From Lomentospora prolificans (lineage: Eukaryota; Ascomycota; Sordariomycetes; Microascales; Microascaceae), in NCBI GenBank assembly GCA_029532625.1, contig JARFXM010000004.1, positions 372,001 through 436,000 on the forward strand: DNA of 64,000 nt, read 5' to 3'. Under the pieces are notes generated by a model, which made no database searches, had not been told where the DNA came from, and saw only the letters and a program-made list of their open reading frames with translations. Positions within the stretch are counted from its first letter, which is position 1, and every line of letters begins with the position of its first letter. Below are positions 32,926 through 42,992 of the stretch, piece by piece. A program made the translations under genes and the position numbers.

Positions 32926-33747
32926 TCACGTAGAGGACAATGGGGGATGCTTGGGCAGCCATTCTAGTGCGTAAGATACGGCATCGACGATAGAAAACAA
33001 GCGCGCATCAGCAGCCGCAACCTTGCGTCGACAAACTGTCCTCGCCTTTTCAAAGTCCTCCCCAAGATTCTCAAACCCGTTATCGGGGACAGCGGTGTCG
33101 TCGACCGTGACCCATTCCCGACCATTTTCCGTGATAACAGCGAAAGACTCCTTCTCCCTCGGCATCTCGGCAATACGGTACTGTGCCAGATGGAAGGACG
33201 TACAGTTATCGTACCCGACACCCAACAGCAGAACCTTGGCGTTGAGTTCCTCCAATCTCGCCAGCGGACTTTGGTCTCCGAGGCGGCATTCCCAAGCGTG
33301 CCCGTCCGTGATGGCTTTCGCGTTGGGGCCCAGCGCCGCGAACGAAGTCTGAGGGTGCGCACTTCGTAGTGTCCCAGGCCAAGTCCGCACCATCTCGGAG
33401 ATTAATCCCATCCTCCAGGTGCTGCTGGTTTGGATATTGAACGGCGGGACATGGCTCCGAACAATCGGCCACCACTCCTCGGGGATGGGTGGCTTGCTCC
33501 AGAGCGATGGATCGGAATTGCCGGCTGTGAAGGTTGGGACGACGAGAGTGCCTTTGTCGCTGAGGACATCCAAGAGAGCGAGCACCACTGCTTCTGCGCC
33601 GCCGCAGACCCAGCCGAGGGCTTTGAGCGATGAGTGCACGAGGACGGTGTCGCCAGATGTCAAGCCGAGGCGGCGGAAATCGTCCGCAAAAGAGGACCTC
33701 GTGGAGATGGGCCCGGAAACAACTGGTTCAACGATTCGGGTGGCCAT
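32926..33747 (-). CDS. Aminoglycoside 3-N-acetyltransferase-like protein (AAC(3) family)
   Basis: Intronless gene, 273 residues, full length for the family (antibiotic N-acetyltransferase, PF02522), which uses acetyl-CoA to acetylate an amino group. Seen: DTVLVHSSLKALGWVCGGAEAV (about 34-55), LVVPTFTAG, the WRMGLISEMVR helix, and the active-site block RSAHPQTSFAALGPNA (about 127-142) with the conserved His; then LLLGVGYDNCTSFHLAQY. AAC(3) proteins are mainly bacterial; the lack of introns and the patchy fungal distribution make bacterial origin plausible. The natural substrate in a fungus is unknown and need not be an aminoglycoside. It lies between a dead HET gene and a LINE insertion. Confidence 0.88.
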   Translation of the reverse strand: MATRIVEPVVSGPISTRSSFADDFRRLGLTSGDTVLVHSSLKALGWVCGGAEAVVLALLDVLSDKGTLVVPTFTAGNSDPSLWSKPPIPEEWWPIVRSHVPPFNIQTSSTWRMGLISEMVRTWPGTLRSAHPQTSFAALGPNAKAITDGHAWECRLGDQSPLARLEELNAKVLLLGVGYDNCTSFHLAQYRIAEMPREKESFAVITENGREWVTVDDTAVPDNGFENLGEDFEKARTVCRRKVAAADARLFSIVDAVSYALEWLPKHPPLSST

Positions 33748-33930
33748 TTTTTAGAACATCAGGTTTTTAACGTCCAGGAGGAGAGAAGTAGCACGGCGCA
33801 ATGCCGAGAATGTATGCGTCTAAGCGTATTTGTTAGTTGATCATGTCAATCCATCGTATTCCCCACCATTAACTTAACGGCACTGGTTTGGGCTGTGGCT
33901 CACGACCAACAACGAAAAGTCGCACTGTGC

Positions 33931-33945
33931 CAAACCTCGGTGACT
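33931..33945 (+). repeat. Left target-site duplication of LINE, 15 bp
   Basis: CAAACCTCGGTGACT occurs here and, with one C-to-T change, as CAAACCTTGGTGACT at 38887-38901. Length and position suit target-primed insertion of a LINE; the mismatch is a RIP-type transition. Confidence 0.75.
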
Positions 33946-36900
33946 AACAACTTTAATATACGCATGCACACGCAAAAACCCCATTCAACACCCAATCTAT
34001 ATCCCCCATCTAACCACCCATAGCTAAGAGGCAAGATATAATAGACTTAGACCCAGTAGCACTATACAAGGTAAGGCTAGTATATAGGCTAGACCCTCTA
34101 CCTAGGCCTATACCCTCTACCCCTATCTTAAATACTCCTAGACTAATATAACTAAGCTATACTACTATATAGAAGGTAGGGATCCTAATATAACTAATTA
34201 ATAACTTTGAATAGGCTATAGATATAATTAGGAACTACCTACTAGTTAATTTAGTAGTCTACCTTATTAAATAATACCTCCTTACTAGTATAATTACCTA
34301 GTAGAGGACTACTCTAGTATCTTATACTATAGTAGTAGGCTATATATAGACTAAGGTAGTTAATAATAATAATAATAAGGGTACTTAAACTATACTAATA
34401 TATCCCTATAGTAACTACCCCTTACCTTAGAAAGATTATAGAAATACTAAAGTAATTCTTAAGATATAGGAAAACCTAATAAATATTACTACTACTAGTT
34501 TAATTTAAAAGGTAAATAAGGTTATATAAGGTATAGATAGGTAGGTACTAGTAAAGGGAGCCTATTAGCTTTTAAGTAGGGATATAGTTATTATATTTAA
34601 TAAGTTAGATTAGCTAGGATAGTTTAGGAAGTTAGATAGGTAGGTATAGCTAGTAATAGGACTTAATAGAGATTCTATATTACCCTTCTTAGCTTCTAGC
34701 CCTAAAGTAGTAGCTAGAAATATCCCTATAAAGCTTCTATAGGATAGATAGGCTCTATAAGTAGTAGTAAAATTAGCTACTAGTAATAATATTATTATCT
34801 TTAATATTAAGCCCTTCTATTTTATAGAAAAAGCCCTTCTAATAAATAGTATAAAAATTACTATAGCCTTACTTAAAAAGGTAAATATACTTAAGTATAA
34901 GGGGATTATCCTAGACTATAAATACTATTCTATAATAGATTAAAGAGAGGATAGCTATAAACTACTATATTATAACTACTAAGTATAAGGCTATATAGTA
35001 TATAGATATAGATAGTAATAGAGATACCCCTATTATAGAGGTAGATACCCCTCTAAGGACTATAATATAGGCTAGGAAGAGAGAAGATACCCTAATTATA
35101 ATAATAGATATCCTACTTATAGTAGGAAATATATCTTTAGTAAGGACTTTATAAGAGATAATTAGGTAAGATAGCTTATAGAAATATTAAATTAGAATAG
35201 AGGGGTAATAACCTTTTTAGTTTAAGATAAACCTACTACCTTTATAAAAGAGAGGGCTAATAGAATACTAAATAGACTTAAGAGGGTTAGGATTATAGAA
35301 CTTAGCTTATCCCTAGCCTTATAGATTATATATAATTAAGATTATAACCTAGAACCTAGTAAAGTTAGCTATAATAGCCCTTACTACCCTAGATTAAGAT
35401 AGTAATATTATCCTAGTCTAAGAACTAGTAATTAACTATAATAGAGATATTATAAGCTCCCTAAGTAGACTATACTCTAAGATATAGAGTAGTTAAGGGT
35501 AGGTAGCTATTTATATTAAGAGGATACTCCCCTTTACCTATTAGGATAATAATAGCTTAAAAGACTAAGTAAGGATTATACTATATCTAGACTTAGAAAA
35601 CCTAATTAATATATTTAGTATATACTATAAATAGTATATAAAAGAAAGGTAGTAGATACTACTAACTATAATTACTAGATTAGTAAAAGGGGTAAATATT
35701 ATTATAGGTAACTTTAATATATACTACCCTCTTTAGGACTTATATAATAAAGAGAGCCTAGGTACCTAGATCTTTATTAATACTATAAATAAGTAGGACT
35801 TTATACTTCTAATCTTATTAGGGATATTTACTAGATATAGTCTTAGGGAGAATATAATAGTAATACTATTAGCCCTAGATCTAATATAGGGCCTATAGAT
35901 TTTACTAATCTAATATAAAAGGCTAGAGCTATAATATAGGTTAGACTATATCCTATAGACTATTAGAATTTATACTAAAATACTATAGTCTCCCTTAAGG
36001 GGTTATAGTTAGGTAAAGATAGATAGGGAGTAAGTAGAAGAGCTAGGAAAAGTAGTATTCCTAACCCCCTTTAGACTAATTATAATTATCTAAGAGCTAG
36101 AAGAGAGGATAGCTACTCTAATTAAATAATTAATAATAATAGTAGTAACTACTACCCTTTTAAAAAGTATATCCTATAGGAAAAGATACCTAGGATAGAA
36201 TTATTTAATAGAGGACTTAACTAGGAACCTTAGAAGGCTAGAAAGGTAATAAAGGGATAGAGAAGACTTACTAGAGCTTTAATAGGCTATTAAGTATACT
36301 TAGATAAACTAATAAAAAGTAATTAGAATAGTAGGAAGAGACTACTAGAGGAGGCTACTAGTCTTTATAGTAAACTATAATATTAATATCTAGTAACTAG
36401 AGAAGTAGGCTAGGCTAAGGAGCTATATACCTAATAGCCTAGCTAAGATCCTATTACTTACTACTTAGATAGGGAATATTATAATAAGTTATTAAGATAA
36501 GGCTACTACCTTTATAGAAAGGTTCTTCTTAATATTAAATATACTACTACTACCTCTACTAACTCTTATAGTTAGCTAGATTTTTATAATATAGATAGTT
36601 ATACTAGATAAAATCTAGGTAGTAATATATAGGATAATACCTTAGAAGGCTACTAGACTAGATAATATCTTGAACTAGCTACTATAGATTTATAGAGAGG
36701 GTATATATACCTACTTAGCTACTATAGCTATAGTATTATTTAGGCTAGGCTACTAGCCCTCCTACTTTAAGGTATCTAGAATAGTAGTAATTAGGAAACC
36801 TAATAAGACCTAGGCCTAGCTATAGGAACCTAAAGTATAGAGACTAATTATATTACTAAGTATAGTTAGGAAGGTAATTAAGACTATCCTAGCTATAAAG

Positions 36901-38886
36901 CTAGTAGAAGTAGCTAAATAGAATAATATTCTACTAGAAGGATAGATAGGGAATTAAAGATCCTACTTTATAGAACTAGTAGCCTACTTAGTTATAGATA
37001 TAATCTATAAAGTATAGGTAGGTAGTACTAAGGCCTTACTTCTATAACTTAACTTATAGGGAGCTTTTAATACTATAAACTATAAATAACTTATCTTAAT
37101 ACTATACTAGCTAGACCTCCTATAATAGGTCTATTTATAAGTTTAAGATTATTTTAGAAATAAGACTATTATTTTAATATTTAATAGAAAAGATACCCCC
37201 TTAATAGTAGTAAGAGCTAGTATCCTATAGGGCTTACTACTATCTCCTATACTTTTTATCCTCTTTATAACCTTACTTTTTAAAAGGCTAGAGAGGGATA
37301 AGAGAGTAATTACTATTAGGTATATAGATAATACTAATCTCCTAGCCCCTACTTAGATAATTACTAATACCTATAGGGTACTAGAGAGGGTATAGTAAAT
37401 AATAAGAATATAAGTATAAATAAGGGGGATATCCTTTATACTAGTAAAGAGTAAGCTAATATACTTTTACTAAGTATATACTACCTTAAGTAAGATAGTT
37501 ATATTAGATATAAATACTACCCTAGTACCTATAATAAGTAGTAGGTTCTTAGGAATCTAGCTTAACTATAAGCTTAGATTTAATAAATATATAAAGGTTA
37601 TTATTAATAAACTAAAGAGATAAAGTCTAGTATTAATATAGCTAGCTATAAAGATATAAAGCTATACCTTATAGTAGATAAGGATAATATATATAATAAT
37701 AATATAAAATACTATTATATATAGGGTAGTAGTCTTCTATATAGTTATAGAACTAAGGGATATAATACTTAAAGGGCTAGCCCTTAGACTTAAGGAGACT
37801 TTAAGGTAGTACCTCTATATAGTTATAGGGGCTTATAAGTTAACCTTTAGATATATCTTATATATAGAGGTAGCTATCCCCCCTCTTAATTTATACCTAA
37901 ACTAGAGAATAGTTATACTAATTAATAAAAAGGACTATAGAGTAAAAGCTAAGGTAATATATAAAATAGTAGTTAAAGCTATTTTACTAAGTAATAGTAA
38001 AAGGAGGTAAGCTAGCTATATTAATCTATAGGATAGATAAGTAGTTATACTAAGAGGCTAGAACTATAATATAATAATAGAATAGTAGAAGTAGAGATAG
38101 TATACTAAATATACTAGGGGGTAGTATACTAAGATAGTAGCTTCTAGGGACCTTATATAGAATAGGTACTAGGTATAAGTAAGGTATAGGGGGTTAATAA
38201 AGGTAGAGAGCTTACTATTAACCTAAGTAAGGACTAGATATATAGGCTTAGATAGCTACCTAATATAAAGGTAGGTCCTAGGATATAGGAATAGCTATAG
38301 GTATAGGAATTAAGAGGAAACTTTTTAATATATTATAATAGCCTACCTAGATATACTACCTAGGCTAGTAAGTAAACCCTAGAATAATACTAACCTAGAT
38401 AGAATCCTTAAAGGGTGCTAGGCTAGGGCTACCCTAAGATAGGTAATTAGGTCTAATAGGATTTACTAATACTAGGTAGCTATAGCTATAGATTTAGATA
38501 AGGAGGATACCCCCCCTTTAGGTATAGGCTAGAGGATATATACTACTAGATAGTAAGCCTGAATAAATAGTACTAGGACTATATATAAGCTATAGATAAG
38601 GGCCCCCCCCTTACTACTAACTAACCAGGCTATATATATATAGACTAGTAACTAATAATATTAGTAGGTGCTCCCTATAAATAATTATATAGTGCTATAG
38701 GGTATAAAACTTGGCTAAGTGATACCTAGGTGCTGTATGGCTAGAATAGGGATCCCCTAATTTTTCCCCTAATATCACTTGCTCTAAAAGTAATCACCCT
38801 TCCCTTTATAATTATAATAGGTAGAGACTAGAATAGGGCTAATAGACCTGGATAGCCAGGTAAATGGCTAATAATGGGAGTAAACT
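33946..38886 (+). mobile_element. Tad-like LINE (non-LTR retrotransposon), RIP-mutated
   Basis: This 4,941-bp block has the same RIP signature as the LTR nest. On the + strand the remains are: an ORF1-like region (about 34200-35160) with knuckle-like text near 34965-35010 (YYNYQVQGYIVYRY, Tyr where Cys is expected); an apurinic endonuclease domain near 35500-36000 (IGNFNIYYPLQD for GDFNxHHPLWD); a reverse transcriptase at about 36650-37700 with RYIDNTNLLAPT for FADDTNLL near 37320-37350; and a possible RNase H/C-terminal zinc region to about 38500. The 15-bp duplication sets the borders. The 3' end (TAATAATGGGAGTAAACT) has no poly-A tail. No frame is intact. The 5' end may be truncated. Confidence 0.85.
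35330..38500 (+). pseudogene. LINE ORF2 remnant: endonuclease and reverse transcriptase
   Basis: The endonuclease motif near 35705-35745 (GNFNIYYPL) and RT motifs (KRL-type start near 36780; QLNLQGAFNTI near 37050 for the usual DxxxAFD; LQGLLLSPILFILF near 37225 for QGSPLSPILF; YIDNTNLLA near 37320) appear in the right order, separated by TAA/TAG. The double change of catalytic Asp to Asn is typical of G-to-A mutation. Ends are approximate. Confidence 0.75.
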
Positions 38887-38901
38887 CAAACCTTGGTGAC
38901 T

Positions 38902-39581
38902 TTCTGTAGGCTTGAGTTGTCGGTTTAAGAGAGATATTATGAAATAGCCTACTGGACCTGGCTTTGGGACGCACAGCTGGCTATCCGCTCAAATATAGTC
39001 GTCACCTTAAATATGCCTCTCCGGCATTCTACGATTAATCGCTATATTCTCACAACATGTCTCTTCTCATCGCCTCAGCAGCTGCGCAACAACTCCCTGC
39101 TCAGTTCCAAGTCAGTCTAATTTTCCCACCAAAACGAAACTTACGGCCCCGTGTCTTTTTTTTTTTCCCTTTCTTCTAGTAATCTATGCTGTCCGAAACT
39201 TAGAAGTCGCCGACGACTGGAAACATTGCAATCTCTGGATCAATGGGAACCTGGCGAGGAAAGCTTCTCCAGGCTCCAGGTGGATGACCCGACCGCAGCA
39301 GCTGAGTTCGATCTATGGATGCTCCCACGGCTAATATCTCAATACTTCTTAGTACTAGGACTTAAGACACCAGATTCATCTTTGTTAGCAGCTAACTGAT
39401 CAATATTATGCTATCGCGACGATTTCAGGACAGGCGGCCTTGGTTCACAAGACCCTAACCACAATATTGTACTCTGAAATCCCAGCATCTACCGCCTTGA
39501 CAGAAGTTATTCCCGGGGTAACGACCGAGATGGTGACTGCCACATGCGAAGAGTACACAAGATCTCTCAGAATTCGTCATC
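38902..39581. other. Intergenic region, no convincing gene
   Basis: Ordinary base composition resumes here. A short frame at 39057-39110 looks like a signal peptide followed by a GTCAGT donor, but no acceptor gives a sensible continuation, and an 82-codon frame at 39151 resembles nothing I know. Confidence 0.45.
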
Positions 39582-40619
39582 CTAGCCACCATTGGCATCG
39601 ATCTGGGTGTTGATGTTCACCTGGAATTGGAGAGATTCATTTTGGGCCGCGTAGTAAGCCGCGTCAGCCTCCTCGCCTTGGCCTGTTGGGCTGAGGACAA
39701 CAAAATTGTTGGGCTCGAGCTCGACGGTGTACTCACTCTCGTAGAGGGGAGGGCCGGCGAATGGGTACTCAGCACCAGACTGCAGGTCGAACCAGAGACC
39801 AGGGGCATCTTTCTCGTACGCGCCAGGGAACTTCATCCCTGCGGGCTGGGCAGTGCCATCTCCAGAGATCTCAAAGTTGAAACAAGTCAAGTAAAACTGG
39901 GGACCTACACCGGCGAATGCAAATCCCGGGCTGGTGTCCAGCACAAAATGCAGGGCAATGATCTTGATGAAAGTATCAAGTTAGCCAATAGGACTTCCTT
40001 GATGTGTTTAAGACATTTCAACTTATTACCTCTTGACGGATGACGTACTTGCCCGGCTTGATATCGGCGGGAATTACGGTAGTCCAGATGTGGTCGTTAT
40101 CCATCAGTCTGTCGGTGGCCCAGACGCCATTCTCATCAATAGCATCCTCTGCGAACTTGAAGAATTCGAGATCATTGACGTTAACGTCCGCAATCTCGCC
40201 TTCGTACGGAGCCATCCAGGCGGTAATTGGCCCCTTGTGGCTGTGGAGCCAGTGAGACCAGTGGAAGGAGACATTACTGCCAGCACGAGCGGTTGCGATA
40301 TCAAGAGGGCGAGGGTTGTAGACCTTGTTGCACGCGATTTCAGGGCCATCGGAATCCATAACGGGTCCAACGCTCCCTCCGCCAAACGCAATGCGCTCCG
40401 GGACGGGGTCAAGCGTAGGATCAACACGAACGTCCCACCCAGGGTAGCTATTCGAAGAGAGACGTCAGATACTCTGTCCCGCAATGGGGGCTTTATGCGA
40501 GGTGTATGGAGAAATGGTACTGACGCAACGTTGTCCGCATCGATACGCCAGATGTAGCCGTGGCCGAGGACCTGGCTTGTCAGGGCAAGAGTACAGGTGG
40601 CTTGGATGAACCTCATCAT
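39582..40619 (-). CDS. AA9 lytic polysaccharide monooxygenase (formerly GH61)
   Basis: Three exons: 40619-40525, 40447-40030, 39962-39582; introns GTCAGT...GAATAG and GTAATA...CATCAAG. The product is 297 residues. The signal peptide MMRFIQATCTLALTSQVLG is followed by HGYIWRIDADN, so cleavage leaves His as residue 1, as required for the copper histidine brace. YPGWDVRVDP, PEIACNK and HWLHSHKGPITAWMAPYE (second copper His in SHKGP) follow; GVGPQFYLTCFNFEISG carries the Gln and axial Tyr. No cellulose-binding module is present. The enzyme cleaves crystalline cellulose or other beta-1,4-glucans oxidatively outside the cell. A feruloyl esterase gene 1 kb away on the same strand fits plant-wall breakdown. 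Confidence 0.92.
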
Positions 40620-41620
40620 AAACTCTACGAACGTTGGATTAAAAGTAGAATAATGTGGGCCTGAGACTTTGAAGTAGTGCTGTAGTTAAGCCCGACTAAA
40701 GGTGAAGGTCGGCCATTGTGGATGGGGAAGGCAGTCATCATATATGTGTGCAGGAAGCCATGTAATAGCTGGCTCTCACGCTAAAACCCTTATACAGCCG
40801 CCACGTCGAGTGATTTCCTTAGGCCAGCCAACCCACCCCTCAATCATCCGATATCCGTGGATGACGAGTCTTGTGGGAGACGAAGCCAAGGATGGTTTTA
40901 GACGGCCAGTTCATGTGTATGCAATCAATAAACCGTCGCTACCGATAGTACATCATATCAGATCTAGGTAGCAGAAACTCAATTCCGTGACATCCTCAAT
41001 CCGTTTTCAACAGGTAGCGATGGTGTGAAGATTAAGAGTAATAGCGCCGCGAGTAGAAACCTAACTAGGACGCGCAGCTTTGTTTAGGGTGACATACACT
41101 GCTACACCTACAAGCGGCACATAATACTAATTTATGGCTGTCTTTACATGGGTTATCGAATTGCCTCCCGATGATCCTCATTGCCGCAGCTTCAAAAACC
41201 TGTGGGAGCTAAATTAAAACCATGAAGTTGACATTGGGTGCGTCTCGGTTCCTACCTCCGCCTTGGCTTGAATGTCCAATATCCAGATCGGCTCCACGAC
41301 CGGCTCCGCAATCTGCCCGCATTCGACCTTATATAGGGCCCGCTTCCGATTCGTCAAGCAACCCGCAGGATTGCACGCTGGAAATCGATTCGCAAAACCT
41401 CCCACGCAAGGGGAGGCTCTCACCATAGGGACCCGGCTGGGCTATTGTCTTGTATGACGCGTACAACGCAGTTGACCATTTGAATTTGACGATCGCCCGC
41501 CGCAAATATTCGAGTGCTATGGGTTGTATCTAAACTACGAAACAGTCTAGATTGGCGTCCTGAGCAATCCTCAACGCCTAGCCCCCAGAGCCTAGCCCTG
41601 ATTCCCTCCACGAGAAGTCG
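40620..41620. other. Intergenic region between AA9 and feruloyl esterase genes
   Basis: 1 kb without a recognisable gene. It contains the AA9 promoter (right of 40619) and the 3' region of the esterase. Frames present overlap each other and lack family resemblance. Confidence 0.45.
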
Positions 41621-42499
41621 CTATGTAAACTGTGTGAAGAATTCCCACGTATTCTGTGGCGCAAAGGGCACGTCCGAGTCACCATCCATCACCGACGGGC
41701 TATGGCCTCCGCCGTGTACCACCCACGTCACAGGATACCCTTCCATACATCCCTCATACTGAGTCATGACAGACTCGTCCCCATTCGGCTGCGGCTCCTC
41801 CGACAGGGGCGTACACCCGTTTAACTTTACAAATCTATCGCGCAGCTGCCGCCCCGATGCAATAGGGAGCATGGCGTCCGCTGTACCGTGTTGTCCATAA
41901 TACGGGACCTGTAGCGGCTTTCCGTCATCCTCACAGCCGGACAGCTGGGCGCCAGACAGTACAGCAATGGCGCGGACGACGTCAGGCCGCGCACACGCGA
42001 TGGCAAAGGACATGGAACCTCCGAAGCTGAAGCCGGTCGAAAAACGGAGGTTCTCGTCGACGCAGAGGCCGTCGCCAACAGTGGCAATCATCTCATCAAA
42101 GAACGTGACGTCCTCGCCATCGGTATTAGCCCAGCGACGGTAGAGGCCGTCCGGGACAACGAATATGGCCGTCTCGTTGGCGAGCGGGGGAAGGCCAAAG
42201 AAGGGCAAGGCACCACCTAGCGGGGCGTTAAGGTCTTCTCCGTCGACGATGCTCTGCATGCTGCTCCCAAACTGGTGGTAGGTGAAGATGAGGCGGTAAG
42301 GGTGATCTTTATTGTAGGATTCAGGTGGACGGACGTAGTATTGCCGCTCTTTGCCGTTTGAAGTGACGTTGTAGATTCCCGTGCTGAGAGTTGGCTCCTT
42401 CCCGCAGCCAGCGGATGGCTTAGCAATGGTTGCCGGCACGTGGGCTAGGAATGCGAGGCGGAAGCCAAAGGCCACAAGGGACTTCATTGACGGAGACAT
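41621..42499 (-). CDS. Feruloyl esterase, secreted (FaeC/type D-like)
   Basis: Intronless, 292 residues. A signal peptide (to about residue 26, ending in ATIAKP) precedes the mature start GCGKEPTLSTGIYN. The RLIFTYHQFGSSMQ loop, LYRRWANTDGEDVTFFDEM and the nucleophile elbow STGFSFGGSMSFA are those of fungal feruloyl esterases related to PHB-depolymerase-like esterases; GTADAMLP gives the Asp and VVHGGGHSP the His. It should release ferulate from arabinoxylan or pectin. No carbohydrate-binding module. There is a tight TATATAT box upstream (about 42592-42600). It neighbours an AA9 enzyme and a transcription factor gene on the same strand. Confidence 0.9.
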   Translation of the reverse strand: MSPSMKSLVAFGFRLAFLAHVPATIAKPSAGCGKEPTLSTGIYNVTSNGKERQYYVRPPESYNKDHPYRLIFTYHQFGSSMQSIVDGEDLNAPLGGALPFFGLPPLANETAIFVVPDGLYRRWANTDGEDVTFFDEMIATVGDGLCVDENLRFSTGFSFGGSMSFAIACARPDVVRAIAVLSGAQLSGCEDDGKPLQVPYYGQHGTADAMLPIASGRQLRDRFVKLNGCTPLSEEPQPNGDESVMTQYEGCMEGYPVTWVVHGGGHSPSVMDGDSDVPFAPQNTWEFFTQFT

Positions 42500-42992
42500 T
42501 ATGTCTTATTAGTTCATGAGAGTGGTTCCCTAATATCTTGCTTGAGAATTCATCATCACTGTGAAAGCTACTGCGACGAAGGAACTTGGTCAATATATAT
42601 ATCCCCTCAACTACTCATAAGATGGTACGAGGTCAAGTACTCATGCCCATCGTGCCGTATTCAATTCAATACTTCTTTCGTTCGTACCCGTAGGATATCA
42701 TCATCACCTTGCATTGATGTTATCCAATAACCTAGAACTAATTAGCCGAACACCTCACTCGGCCCCACCGGCGCTTTCATTAACAGCACCCATTTAAATC
42801 TTACCAGAGAATGGCCGGTCGACAGTATCCACCACGGAACGCTCGGGGAGTGCCCGCCGCTCGAAGCCAGGTAGCATCGCAGCCCTTATGAAAGTGGCCG
42901 ATGTGGATAAGAAGCCGGTGTCATACATTGATTTTTACAAGGTATTGTAGCAGAATACAGCCGGCTGGAAGTCGGGCCTGGTGATGCCAAAC
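42500..42992. other. Intergenic region, promoter of feruloyl esterase
   Basis: No gene seen. It lies between the esterase start and the stop of the transcription factor gene. The TATATATA sequence near 42592 is well placed for transcription of the esterase. Confidence 0.45.

Noticed and set aside
39057..39399. Possible small secreted protein (MSLLIASAAAQQLPAQFQ plus downstream frame)
   Set aside because: The GTCAGT donor is plausible, but the only good acceptor (TTCTAG) leads straight to a stop; no coherent product.
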